Assembly (NCBI RefSeq): GCF_900108315.1
Contig: NZ_FNVB01000007.1
Span: forward strand, 310,001-374,000
DNA: 64,000 bases
Source: Saccharopolyspora kobensis
GTDB taxonomy: Bacteria; Actinomycetota; Actinomycetes; Mycobacteriales; Pseudonocardiaceae
Direction: 5' to 3'
Positions 1-8,284 of this stretch are shown one piece after another. Numbering within the stretch: position 1 is the stretch's first letter; every line of letters begins with the position of its first letter. The translations under genes were made by a program, and so were the position numbers. Below the pieces are notes generated by a model. The model worked only from the letters and a program-made list of their open reading frames with translations, did not search any database and was not told the DNA's origin.

Positions 1-36
1 CAGGCCGAGGTAGAGGGTCTTGCTCTCCTTGCTCAT
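1..36 (-). CDS. Start of an unidentified gene, cut by window edge
   Basis: Only the first 12 codons are present (MSKESKTLYLGL). The ATG at 36 overlaps the TGA of the preceding gene in an ATGA arrangement. A GGAGG ribosome site lies just upstream, so this is very likely a real, translationally coupled fourth gene of the XRE-TIR-NTPase operon. Twelve residues cannot identify a family. The N-terminus is vaguely like patatin-type phospholipases (KTxYLGL followed by a glycine-rich turn), which would suit an effector, but this is speculation. Confidence 0.6.
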   Translation of the reverse strand, partial: MSKESKTLYLGL

Positions 37-2000
37 CGAACGGCCTCCTCGGGCATTCGGTCGTAGGCGTAGTCGGTGGCTTGCAGGCCCTGTGCCATGT
101 CGATCAGCTGCGACAGCCGCACGGCAGCTTCGGGACGTCCGTTGGGGGAGGCGCTCCAGTCACGCGCGACGACGTGCAGCGACCCGAGCAGCGAAACGTT
201 CTGGTACGCCGAATCGACCAGGATCCCGAGCAGAGCGTCGTACTGAGCGCATTGGGCGGCTGCGGTGAGCCAGTCGCACACCCGATTCCACACGGGATCG
301 GCTGCCGAGAGCAGCGCCTTGTACCAGCACAGCACCAGCTGACCGCGGACGACGGCGTCGGTGATCAGCGGCTGCGGTCCGCCTGCGATGTGCCACGGAT
401 CGGCGAGGTCGAGGAACAGGTGCAGATCGGCTGGCCAGTCCTTGCCCCGGTTGATGTCCTGCGCCAAGCGATCCAGCAGGAGCAGCCACAACATCGGGTG
501 CTGCCTGGTGAGCTCGGCGAGCGCCTGTCGTGCAGTCGGGTTGCCCGAGCCGTCCTCCCGGCGGGCACGGTGGTGGAGCCGGACCAGCGCCTGCGAGGGG
601 AATCGTGGCGCGATCACCTCGACGCACACACTGACCAGGATCTGGCCCACGGATGGCGGCAAGTCGTTGCTCCTCGACCAGTCGTAGATCATCCGGCGGA
701 AGAACCAGCCGTGCCGTTCGTCGGTCAACCCGATGATGAGCGCCTGCACGCCGAAGTCCCGAAGCTGGTTCCACTGCGCGTTGCCGGTGGGGAAGACCCA
801 CCGCTCGATCAGCCATCTGACCTGGCCCGGCGAATTGGTCCGCAGGGCCTCCGCTACCGCGCGGTCCACCAGGTCCTGGCGGTTCCGCGAGTCGAGCAGC
901 GGATCGCGGACGGTCTGGTCCACCCAGGTGCAGTACTGCTTGCGCAGATCGGGGTAACTGTCCCAGAAGTACTCGCGCACCGCGCGGTCGTAGTCGATCC
1001 TGGCGAACTCGATGCGGTTGTCCGCGGTCATCTTCAGGTCCAGCGACCGCACGTGGTCGTGGTGGCCGTCCTGCTCGAACCGGTGAGCCTCTTCGACGGC
1101 GAGCTGCGCGACCAGGCGGTGGGAGGAGAAGAAGACCGCGTCGCTGGTCGCCCCGGCGCACATCGCCGCTGCGAACAGCACCGCCCGCGGTCGGCCGCCC
1201 CCGTGCTCCTTGACCTGGGCGATGACCTCATCACGCCGATCGGGCAGGATCGCGGCCACGTGGAGCAGGGCGCTGATTTCACTGGCAGGTGAGGTGCTGC
1301 GGAGTTTGACCGCCGACTGCGCGAGCTTCGCGATTTCCGACATCGAGGCGGTCTGCGTGCGCTTCCGGATGTCCTCGTCCAGCCAGCCGTCGGTGAGCGC
1401 GACCTCGGCGGCCTCCAGGTGTCTTCTCAGAACCTGGGCGCCGTCCGGGCGGCCGATCCGGACGGCGTGCTTCGAGAGCTCAGCGTCGACGTGGTGGTTG
1501 AGCGAATCCGGTACCACGACGATCAGCCGGGCATCGGCCTGCTGCAGTGCGAGGCGGAAGGCGGGCAGTTCGCGGTGGCGCTGGGCGAACACAGTCTCGG
1601 TGCTGCCCGACAGGTCCAGCACGTATCGGTGGCGTGCTCCGACCTTCAATTCGGGCAGCGTGAACTCCGGGTCCGCGGCTTCGTCGTCGAGCTCGACGAC
1701 CGGGGTGCGCTCGTCCGAGATCTCGTGCAGCAGCATCCTCGCCGCGGAGCGACGGCCGGAACCAGCGGGGCCGGTCAGCAGGAGGATGTGCGAGGCGGCC
1801 AGTTCGGTGCGCGCCGAGCCCAAGTTCGGCGGCGGGACGAATTGCCGGTGGAGCTGCTGGAGATCTTCGACGAGGCTCCTTCTCCGACCCCGTGCCTGAG
1901 CCCGAACGCTCTCCTGGGCGTTCGCGTAGATGTTGATGTCGCCCGAGCCGGAGTGGACCGGGCCCACCTGGTCGTGGAATTCGCTGTGGTTCTCCATCAC
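33..2000 (-). CDS. Large protein with degenerate P-loop, partner of TIR protein
   Basis: This is a 655-residue protein of no family I can name. Residues 7-25 hold a motif (EFHDQVGPVHSGSGDINIY) nearly repeated at the C-terminus of the upstream TIR protein. A basic stretch follows, then a P-loop-like segment at 77-85 (GPAGSGRRS) after a hydrophobic strand (HILLLT). The Walker A Lys and Ser/Thr are both Arg, so ATP binding is uncertain. A possible Walker B strand (RYVLDLSG) lies about 50 residues later. The remainder is alpha-helical in character without obvious repeats. It overlaps the TIR gene by four bases, implying coupled translation. By analogy with STAND/NLR-type immune proteins it may be the sensor or scaffold for the TIR effector. 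That role is inferred from context and the shared motif only. Confidence 0.7.
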   Translation of the reverse strand: MMENHSEFHDQVGPVHSGSGDINIYANAQESVRAQARGRRRSLVEDLQQLHRQFVPPPNLGSARTELAASHILLLTGPAGSGRRSAARMLLHEISDERTPVVELDDEAADPEFTLPELKVGARHRYVLDLSGSTETVFAQRHRELPAFRLALQQADARLIVVVPDSLNHHVDAELSKHAVRIGRPDGAQVLRRHLEAAEVALTDGWLDEDIRKRTQTASMSEIAKLAQSAVKLRSTSPASEISALLHVAAILPDRRDEVIAQVKEHGGGRPRAVLFAAAMCAGATSDAVFFSSHRLVAQLAVEEAHRFEQDGHHDHVRSLDLKMTADNRIEFARIDYDRAVREYFWDSYPDLRKQYCTWVDQTVRDPLLDSRNRQDLVDRAVAEALRTNSPGQVRWLIERWVFPTGNAQWNQLRDFGVQALIIGLTDERHGWFFRRMIYDWSRSNDLPPSVGQILVSVCVEVIAPRFPSQALVRLHHRARREDGSGNPTARQALAELTRQHPMLWLLLLDRLAQDINRGKDWPADLHLFLDLADPWHIAGGPQPLITDAVVRGQLVLCWYKALLSAADPVWNRVCDWLTAAAQCAQYDALLGILVDSAYQNVSLLGSLHVVARDWSASPNGRPEAAVRLSQLIDMAQGLQATDYAYDRMPEEAVR

Positions 2001-2725
2001 CGGTCCTTCCGCTTGCGCTTCGCACCGAAGTTCTGGTGGATGCCGCCGAGGTTGTCGCCCTGCACGTAGTTCGTCCCGTCACCGTGGAAGATGTTCAGGT
2101 TCCCGCTGCCGGTGGAGACCGGGCCCGTCGAGCCGTGGAACTCCGTGCTGTTGAACGTGATGGTGCCGTTGTTCATCTCCTGCGTCTGCACGGCGTTTCC
2201 GGAGTTGGTGCCGGTGATGGAGTTCTCCGCCCGGGATCGCGGTGTCTTCCGGAAGTCGAGACCCGGCACCAGTTCGGCGAGGTGGGCGGCGATCTTGTCC
2301 ATGTCCGCTTCGGCGCTCCCGGTGTCGTAGACGATGGACTGCAGGTCGGCGAGGAAGCGGAGTTCGGCTGGGAGCTTCGCCGCTGACAACCGGTCGGTCT
2401 TGCGGCCGCACAGGATCGGGATGATGCGAGCCCCGGACTCCCGCGCGTTCAGGATCTCCTTGCGGGTCCAGTCGTTCTCGTCGGCCAGCTTGGGGTTTCC
2501 GTTCTCGTCGCGCGCGTCGAGCCACCCCGGCCCGATCAGGACCAGCAGCGCGCGTGCGGCGGCGGATGCCGTCGCCAGGCGGGTCTGGTAGTTCTCACCG
2601 GGGCGGATCGACTTGCTGGCGCGGAAGATCCGCTCGCTGCCGAACCGGGTCGACAGGCCTTGCTCGATCGCAACGGCGGTTTCTTCGCAGTCGCCGGTGC
2701 GGTAGTTGACGAAGATTTCTGGCAC
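1997..2725 (-). CDS. TIR-domain protein with C-terminal Gly/Asn-rich signalling-like motif
   Basis: A 242-residue protein with a GTG start. Residues 1 to about 150 form a TIR fold: box 1 is IFVNYR at residues 4-9, followed by an IFRASKSIRPG loop, LVLIGPGWLD, and a Glu at 90 in WTRKEIL where NAD-cleaving TIR domains keep their catalytic Glu. Residues 165-235 are low complexity (G, N, T, S) with beta-prone repeats. They include EFHGSTGPVSTGSGNLNIF at 195-213, matching the N-terminus of the next protein at 11 of 19 positions. The tail is basic (AKRKRKDR). It lies 36 bp downstream of the XRE regulator and overlaps the next gene. Probably an NADase or signalling effector of a defence-like operon. 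TIR identity is firm; activity and trigger are inferred. Confidence 0.88.
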   Translation of the reverse strand: MPEIFVNYRTGDCEETAVAIEQGLSTRFGSERIFRASKSIRPGENYQTRLATASAAARALLVLIGPGWLDARDENGNPKLADENDWTRKEILNARESGARIIPILCGRKTDRLSAAKLPAELRFLADLQSIVYDTGSAEADMDKIAAHLAELVPGLDFRKTPRSRAENSITGTNSGNAVQTQEMNNGTITFNSTEFHGSTGPVSTGSGNLNIFHGDGTNYVQGDNLGGIHQNFGAKRKRKDR

Positions 2726-2761
2726 AGCGGTACCTCACGTGTTGCCGGGATGGTGGATTGC

Positions 2762-4039
2762 TCAGACGTTCTGCTGTCGCAGCGTGGCGATCAGCCTGGG
2801 CTGGATCTCCCGCACGGCCGGTGCGTTGTGGAACCGCGAGAGCGCACGGGCCAGTCGGCGGAGATCGGTGGTGATGGTGGCGGAGGAGACGGCGTCGACG
2901 GTGCCGAGCACGCTGCCGAGCAGCGCACAGGCCTGGTCGACTTCGCCTGCGCCTGCATGCGCGAGCGCGCGGCGCACGCCGTAGCGCGCGGTGGAGCGAA
3001 GTGCGGTCGGTGGAACGCGTTGGAGTTCCCTGTCCAGGACATCCGCCGCTTCCTTGTTGCGGCCGAGATCGTGCAGGCACCACCCGGAGACCATCGCGAC
3101 GGGATCGGACAGGCTGGCGGGGCCGATCACCGGCCCGCTCTCGGGCGCGGGATCGCTGAGGAACCGCCGGGCGCGGTCCAGGCTCCGCATGCAGGAGTCG
3201 TAGTCCCCGGCCAGCGCATGGCCCTGTGCCTCGCGCTGCGCGGCCAGCCCCCGGATCCGGGCGGAAGCTCCGGCCGCCTGCTGCGCACGGCGGGCGAGAT
3301 CGATGGTCTGCTGCGCATCTTCCCGGTACAGCGTGACGAGTGCCCGCCGGACCAGGGAGTACGCGGCGAGTGAGCGATCGCCGCCCGCCTCCGCGAGCTC
3401 GACCGCGCGGTCGGTCCACCACAGCGCGGCCTCGTCCTCGCCGGACTCCTGCGCCATCCACCCGGCGAACTCGGCGTAGCGAGCCCCGAGCACCAGCAGC
3501 TCTCCGCGGGCCCGGGAGCTCGCCGTGACCGCCAGTTCGCGGATGGTGTGGGTCTGCGCGATGAGCGAGGGCAGGACGACCGACGGGCTCGTGCTCTGAC
3601 CCAACTGCCGGAGCTGGTCGAACATGGCGCGGAACGCGGTGACCGGAGCGCCATCGGCGACAGCACGACCACCGCCCATGCCGAAGGACAGCACCGAGGC
3701 CGCCCCCGCGGCGAGCACCTGCCTGCGGTCCACCGGGCGGAACCGGCTCCTGCCACCTGATTCGAGACTCATCAGCCACACCTCACCGTTGCCGTTCGCT
3801 TCGGGCAGCGGAGCTTCGGAAGTGCGCGCGGGAACCAGTGACGCGAGCGTCCCGTTGGCCTCCAGCAGCGCATCGCAGCGGCGGGCGAGCTCCGGCGTCG
3901 GTTTCTTCGAGCCGGTTTCGACTTTGCTGAGATGGCCTTTGCTGTAGTGCAGTTTGGCGGCCATTTCAGTGAGTGAAATGTCCGCGGCGATGCGCAGTCT
4001 CCGAAGCTCTGCTCCGAACATCGTGGGCTGCTGGGTCAC
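2762..4039 (-). CDS. XRE-type HTH regulator with helical repeat C-terminus
   Basis: A 425-residue DNA-binding regulator. I chose the GTG at 4039 because GGAGGAA sits five bases upstream; longer reading is possible but has no site. Residues 5-60 are an XRE/Cro-type helix-turn-helix (FGAELRRLRIAADISLTEMAAKLHYSKGHLSKVE). A linker near 95-125 has RRQVLAAGAASVLSFGMGGG, which looks like a Tat signal but is internal. The rest is a TPR-like helical array rich in ALA/ARR pairs. Such HTH-TPR proteins are abundant in Streptomyces and relatives, where many govern development or adjacent genes. It precedes the TIR gene by 36 bp on the same strand, so it may autoregulate that operon. It is divergent from a small membrane protein at 4173. 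Confidence 0.8.
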   Translation of the reverse strand: MTQQPTMFGAELRRLRIAADISLTEMAAKLHYSKGHLSKVETGSKKPTPELARRCDALLEANGTLASLVPARTSEAPLPEANGNGEVWLMSLESGGRSRFRPVDRRQVLAAGAASVLSFGMGGGRAVADGAPVTAFRAMFDQLRQLGQSTSPSVVLPSLIAQTHTIRELAVTASSRARGELLVLGARYAEFAGWMAQESGEDEAALWWTDRAVELAEAGGDRSLAAYSLVRRALVTLYREDAQQTIDLARRAQQAAGASARIRGLAAQREAQGHALAGDYDSCMRSLDRARRFLSDPAPESGPVIGPASLSDPVAMVSGWCLHDLGRNKEAADVLDRELQRVPPTALRSTARYGVRRALAHAGAGEVDQACALLGSVLGTVDAVSSATITTDLRRLARALSRFHNAPAVREIQPRLIATLRQQNV

Positions 4040-4172
4040 GTCTTCCTCCGGGTTTCCCGTTGCCGATTCGAGCCGGCGACGGGAAACCGCTATTCGTCCT
4101 GATCGTTGCGCGCGCAATGTGGGGTTCACCGGCCCGACCGGGCCGGGCCTCCGGCAGACGTTAGGAGAAGAG

Positions 4173-4436
4173 ATGATCAAGGGAGCGTGGTTCCGCGGAC
4201 CGACACCCGAACAGCGCAATCGAATTGCTCTGTTCGGGAAGGCGCTGCTCACCGCTGTGTTCAGCGCAGCGCAGATGTGGTCGGCGAGCGTGCTGCTCGA
4301 AGTCGTGGAGGCCGGAGTCGTGCTGTTCGCATTCGTGCTGGTGCTCTCCGCGGCATTCATCGCTGTCCTCGACGGGTGGCTGGGAGTCTGGCGGTTCGCG
4401 GCAGCAAGCCGCTCGTCGGAGGATTGTGGTGGATGA
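4173..4436 (+). CDS. Small membrane protein, unknown
   Basis: An 87-residue protein. The ATG at 4173 has an AGGAG site five bases before it, which fixes the start over longer in-frame options. Two hydrophobic segments (about residues 18-36 and 40-66) suggest two membrane helices, with a short charged N-terminus and a soluble tail. It is divergent from the XRE regulator across about 130 bp, so that regulator could control both directions. I recognise no family. Confidence 0.55.
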   Translation: MIKGAWFRGPTPEQRNRIALFGKALLTAVFSAAQMWSASVLLEVVEAGVVLFAFVLVLSAAFIAVLDGWLGVWRFAAASRSSEDCGG

Positions 4437-4846
4437 ACGACGGGAAAAGGCGAACAATTCCGCTGTTTCCCGTTTCCTCTTTCGGTCGCATCCTGCACCT
4501 CCTGGTGCGGGCGGAGAATGCAGCGGCTCATCGTGGTGAGGCCGCTCGGTGGCCAGCTCGTGGGCGTTGGGAGGCGATGTCGTCACCGACTCCCGGTCGG
4601 TCACCGGTTGAGGCCGGTGACCGCCGTTGACCTCATGCCGTTGGTTTCCGTGTCGAGCGCGGACGATAGTGGTCCACAGTAGACGGTGCCATCGCGCTCG
4701 GATTCCGAGTCGAGTGCCCGTGATCAGTGATGCGCCGAAGCAGTGCTGCGGACCGCGATGGCGGTATGCGCACCCACGCGCACCACCACGCCGTCCAAGA
4801 CGCTCCGCTGGGCGGAGCTCCTGCGCCACGGCGGCCCTGATCGTCG
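4437..4846. other. Intergenic stretch with a 9-bp hairpin
   Basis: About 410 bp separate two convergent genes. The only structure I see is an inverted repeat at 4599-4622 (GGTCACCGG, six-base loop, CCGGTGACC) without a T-tract, a possible bidirectional terminator. Open frames here lack ribosome sites and recognisable products. Confidence 0.4.
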
Positions 4847-5827
4847 TCAGGGCAGCGGGCGGTCGGCGATCAGGTCGAGGAGGGTTTCCGCCGCTTGGGC
4901 GTCTGTGATCAGGGTGGTCACCACTCCCGAGCGCAGGACCGCGTCTATCGCGCGGGCTTTCGGGACCGTGTAGCCCAGGGCGATCACCTCGGGGATCTGG
5001 CGGAGCTGCTCGTGCTCGATCGCCAGGACGTGGTGGGCAAGGCCGGTCGACATCGCGTTGCCGTCGGCGTCGAACAGGCGGGCCGCGATCTCCGCCGTCG
5101 CTCCGCGCTCCTGGATCGCGTCGCGCTCCGGTTGGCCGAGGGCGTCGTAGACCGTCGACTCATCGGGGCGCCAGGCGCCGATGCTGACCACCGCCTTGGT
5201 CAGGTGGCGGAACTGCTCGAAGGTCTCGGCGATGCCCGGCTGGTTGCGCAGGATCTCGGTGGTGCGGCGGTCCGGCAGCACCAGCGGCCCGTAGATCGGG
5301 TACGCGGGCCCGCCGGAGATGTCGGCCAGCCGGCCCACCGTCTCCACCGACCTGTCGCGCATGTCCATGCCCGCCTGCACGCCGCACAGCTGAACCACCG
5401 GGCACTTCGGCAACGTGTGGACGGCATCGGCCATCGCGTTGACCGAACGCGCCCAGGACAGGCCGAGCACGTCGTCGGAGGTGGTCGTTTCAGCCAGCAG
5501 ATCAGCCGCCAGCGCGCCGATCCGGCGACGCAGCACCGGTCGTTCGGCCTTGGACTGCGCTCGGTTGAGCACCAGGACGCGGCGCAGCCGGTAGCTGGTG
5601 CGGACCGCTTCCGACAGTCCCAGGTCGATCGGCACCGGCAGGTCGAACTCGACCCGGACCAGGCCCGCTTCCTGCGCGGCAGCGAGGATCCTGGCCACTT
5701 TGAAGCGGCTGATCCCGTGCTCCTGGGCGATCTCCATCTTGGTGCGGCCCTGGACGAAGAACCGGTGCGCGATGGAGGCCGCCGTGATGGTGTCGGTCAG
5801 CCGCACCCGGGGCTCACTAGTGCTCAT
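4847..5827 (-). CDS. SorC/DeoR-type sugar-responsive transcriptional regulator
   Basis: A 326-residue regulator. An N-terminal helix-turn-helix (about residues 15-60, with GRTKMEIAQEHGISRFKVARILAAA) is followed by a SorC sugar-phosphate-binding domain (about 65-320). Motifs such as VLGLSWARSV, GGPAYPIYGPL and VSIGAW are usual in that family. It is divergent from a dehydrogenase and sugar ABC importer, so it most likely controls them in response to a polyol or its phosphate. Its start codon lies inside a perfect palindrome (5822-5833) that recurs upstream of the dehydrogenase, suggesting autoregulation. A SorC-family role as sugar-responsive regulator is established; the ligand is unknown. Confidence 0.85.
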   Translation of the reverse strand: MSTSEPRVRLTDTITAASIAHRFFVQGRTKMEIAQEHGISRFKVARILAAAQEAGLVRVEFDLPVPIDLGLSEAVRTSYRLRRVLVLNRAQSKAERPVLRRRIGALAADLLAETTTSDDVLGLSWARSVNAMADAVHTLPKCPVVQLCGVQAGMDMRDRSVETVGRLADISGGPAYPIYGPLVLPDRRTTEILRNQPGIAETFEQFRHLTKAVVSIGAWRPDESTVYDALGQPERDAIQERGATAEIAARLFDADGNAMSTGLAHHVLAIEHEQLRQIPEVIALGYTVPKARAIDAVLRSGVVTTLITDAQAAETLLDLIADRPLP

Positions 5828-5833
5828 ATGAGC
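5822..5833. promoter_or_regulatory. Palindromic operator copy 1 (SorC regulator)
   Basis: GCTCATATGAGC is a perfect 12-bp palindrome, extended to TGCTCATATGAGCA (5821-5834). It overlaps the start codon of the SorC-type regulator. An identical 12-mer occurs 93 bp away before the dehydrogenase. Two identical palindromes in one divergent region strongly suggest regulator binding sites. Confidence 0.7.
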
Positions 5834-5914
5834 ATCCTAAAGGGGAAATGTTGACGTAACACGCGAGATCATCCTTGAATGCTCCGCGAGTTACCAGAAC
5901 GATCGGCCCACGAT

Positions 5915-5926
5915 GCTCATATGAGC
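5915..5926. promoter_or_regulatory. Palindromic operator copy 2 (SorC regulator)
   Basis: Second exact GCTCATATGAGC, about 20 bp before the dehydrogenase ATG. Occupation here would be expected to interfere with transcription or translation initiation of the dehydrogenase-transporter operon. Inferred from the repeat and position. Confidence 0.7.
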
Positions 5927-5946
5927 GGGCCAGTGGAAGGGGTGTC

Positions 5947-6951
5947 ATGCGCGCCGCGATCATCGATCAGCCCGGCTCCATCAGGGTGGGCGAGGTGCCC
6001 GACCCGAAACCGGGCGACGGTCAGCTGGTGATCAAGGTCGGTGCGTGCGGCATCTGCGGCACCGACCTGCACATCGCCGACGGGCACTTCCCGCCCACGC
6101 CCTACCCGATCGTGCCGGGACACGAGTTCGCCGGCGAGGTCGTCGAGCTCGGTGCCGAGGTGCGGGGCGACTGGAAAGTCGGCGACCGGGTCGCCGTCGA
6201 CCCCTCGCTGTTCTGCGGTTACTGCACGCCCTGCCGCTCGGGCCACGGCAACCTCTGCGCGAACTGGAACGCCACCGGCGATACCGTCGACGGCGCCTTC
6301 GCCGAGTACGTGGCCATCCCCGCCAACACCGCCTACCGGATGCCCGACTCCATGAGCTGGGAGCAGGGCGCGCTGGTCGAGCCGGTGTCCTGCGCGGTGC
6401 ACGGCGTGCGCCAGATCGGTGTCGAAGCGGGGGAGAAGTTCCTCGTCGTCGGCGCGGGCACGATGGGCCTGCTGATGCAGCAGCTGCTCCAGCGCGGCGG
6501 CGCGCAGGTCTCGGTGGTCGACCGCAACGCGGCACGGCTGGAACGCGCCACGAAGCTCGGCGCGGTCGCGGTGAGCACCGACGTCGCCGAGCTCGACCAG
6601 CGCTTCGACGCCGCCGTGGACTGCACCGGAGCCGCGCCCGCCATCGAGGCCGCGTTCGACTCGCTGCGCCGCGGCGGGCGGCTGCTGGTGTTCGGCGTCG
6701 CCCCGGCCGAAGCGCGGATCTCCCTGTCCCCGTTCCGCATCTACAACGACGAGATCAAGATCGTCGGCTCGATGGCGGTGCTGCACAGCTACGGCGCGGC
6801 ACTGGAGCTGGTCGCCTCCGGCGCCGTCGACACCGACTCACTGCTCACCGACACGTTGCCGCTGGAGGAGTTCCCCGCCGCGCTCGACCTGATGCGCAGC
6901 GGTGCCGGGCTGAAGGTTCAGGTCCTGCCGGGAGGCGTGAATGCGAAGTAG
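5947..6951 (+). CDS. Zinc-dependent alcohol/polyol dehydrogenase
   Basis: A 334-residue medium-chain dehydrogenase, likely oxidising a sugar alcohol with NAD(P). The ATG at 5947 follows a GGAAGGGG site. Catalytic zinc ligands are visible (GICGTDLH and GHEFAGEV). The structural-zinc lobe has four Cys in FCGYCTPCRSGHGNLC, and the cofactor-binding glycines are in VVGAGTMG. Length is normal for the sorbitol/threonine-dehydrogenase branch. It is the first gene of an operon with the sugar-binding protein (overlap of 11 bp) and two permeases, so the substrate is probably the imported polyol or its oxidation partner. Cytosolic. Confidence 0.88.
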   Translation: MRAAIIDQPGSIRVGEVPDPKPGDGQLVIKVGACGICGTDLHIADGHFPPTPYPIVPGHEFAGEVVELGAEVRGDWKVGDRVAVDPSLFCGYCTPCRSGHGNLCANWNATGDTVDGAFAEYVAIPANTAYRMPDSMSWEQGALVEPVSCAVHGVRQIGVEAGEKFLVVGAGTMGLLMQQLLQRGGAQVSVVDRNAARLERATKLGAVAVSTDVAELDQRFDAAVDCTGAAPAIEAAFDSLRRGGRLLVFGVAPAEARISLSPFRIYNDEIKIVGSMAVLHSYGAALELVASGAVDTDSLLTDTLPLEEFPAALDLMRSGAGLKVQVLPGGVNAK

Positions 6952-8284
6952 AGCCAAGCTGGCCGTGCTCGCGGTCGTCGCGATGCTGCTCAGCGGCTGC
7001 GCGGGCGCGGGAGCGCTGGGCGCGGGCGGCCGGACGCTGGTCGTGGCGATCGTGTCCAACCCGCAGATGGAGGACGCCATCGCGCTGTCCGACCAGTTCG
7101 AGCGGGACAACCCGGGCATCAAGCTGAAGTTCGTGCAGCTGCCGGAGAACCAGGCGCGCGCGAAGATCACCGCATCGACCGCCACCGAGGGCGGCGAGTT
7201 CGACGTGGTGATGATCAGCAACTACGAGACCCCGCAGTGGGCGGCGAACGGCTGGCTGGAGAACCTGCAGCCCTACATCGACGCCAGCGAGGGCTACGAC
7301 GCCGACGACTTCATCCCCAGCATCCGCGACTCGCTGTCGCACGAGGGCTCGATGTACGCGGTGCCGTTCTACGGCGAGTCGTCGTTCCTGGCCTACCGCA
7401 AGGACCTGTTCGCCCAGGCCGGGCTCACCATGCCGGAACGGCCCACCTGGGAGCAGATCGCCGAGTTCGCCGCGCGCCTGGACGACAAGGAAGCGGGCGT
7501 GGCCGGGATCTGCCTGCGCGGCAAGCCTGGCTGGGGCGAGAGCCTCGCCCCGTTCTCCACGGTGGCCAACACCTTCGGCGCCCGCTGGTTCGACGAGAAC
7601 TGGAACGCCCAGCTGACGTCGCCGGAATTCCGCGCTGCCGCGGAGTTCTACGTCGGCCTGGTGCGCGACCACGGCGAGATCGGCGCCTCCAGCGCGGGCT
7701 TCACCGAGTGCGGCACGCGCTACGGCCAGGGCGAAGCGGCGATGTGGTACGACGCCACGGTCATGGCGGGCACCAACGAGGACCCGGCCAGCAGCGAGGT
7801 CGTCGGCAAGTCCGGCTACGTGGCGGCTCCGGTGATGCGCACCGAGACCAGCGGCTGGCTCTACACCTGGTCGCTGGCCATGCCGAAGGTCGCCCAGGAC
7901 AAGGACGCCGCGTGGCGGTTCATGCGCTGGATGACCGACAAGGACTTCGTCCGCACCGTGGGCACCACGTTCGGCTGGAACCGGGTACCGCCGGGCTGCC
8001 GCCTGTCGACCTACCAGATCCCGGAGTACCAGCAGGCCGCGCAGGCCTACGCCCCGGCGACGCTGGCCGGCATCGACAGCGCCAACCAGCGCAACACGAT
8101 GGTGAACCCGGTGCCCTACCCGGGGATCCAGTTCGTCGGCATCCCCGAGTTCCAGGACCTCGGGACGCGGGTGAGCCAGCAGCTCTCGGCGGCCATCGCC
8201 GGGCAGATCTCGGTGGAGGAAGCGCTGCAGCAGTCCCAGGAATACGCCGAATCCGTCGGCGCGGCCTACCGGGAGACCAGATGA
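6941..8284 (+). CDS. ABC transporter sugar/polyol-binding lipoprotein
   Basis: A 447-residue extracellular solute-binding protein. The N-terminus is a lipoprotein signal (MRSRAKLAVLAVVAMLLSGC) with lipobox LSGC, so it should be anchored outside the membrane. The body has the family-1 features VVMISNYETPQWAANGWLENLQPYI and VPFYGESSFLAYRKDLF. The C-terminal PYPGIQFVGIPEFQDLG stretch is typical of sorbitol/mannitol-type binding proteins. A GGGAGG site lies inside the end of the dehydrogenase gene, which it overlaps. It ends by overlapping the first permease. The polyol assignment comes from these motifs and the neighbouring dehydrogenase and is moderately secure. Confidence 0.88.
   Translation: MRSRAKLAVLAVVAMLLSGCAGAGALGAGGRTLVVAIVSNPQMEDAIALSDQFERDNPGIKLKFVQLPENQARAKITASTATEGGEFDVVMISNYETPQWAANGWLENLQPYIDASEGYDADDFIPSIRDSLSHEGSMYAVPFYGESSFLAYRKDLFAQAGLTMPERPTWEQIAEFAARLDDKEAGVAGICLRGKPGWGESLAPFSTVANTFGARWFDENWNAQLTSPEFRAAAEFYVGLVRDHGEIGASSAGFTECGTRYGQGEAAMWYDATVMAGTNEDPASSEVVGKSGYVAAPVMRTETSGWLYTWSLAMPKVAQDKDAAWRFMRWMTDKDFVRTVGTTFGWNRVPPGCRLSTYQIPEYQQAAQAYAPATLAGIDSANQRNTMVNPVPYPGIQFVGIPEFQDLGTRVSQQLSAAIAGQISVEEALQQSQEYAESVGAAYRETR

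Noticed and set aside
81..1292. Long plus-strand frame opposite the NTPase-like gene
   Set aside because: The minus-strand frame has proper coupling to the TIR gene and a shared motif. The plus frame lacks a ribosome site and family features.
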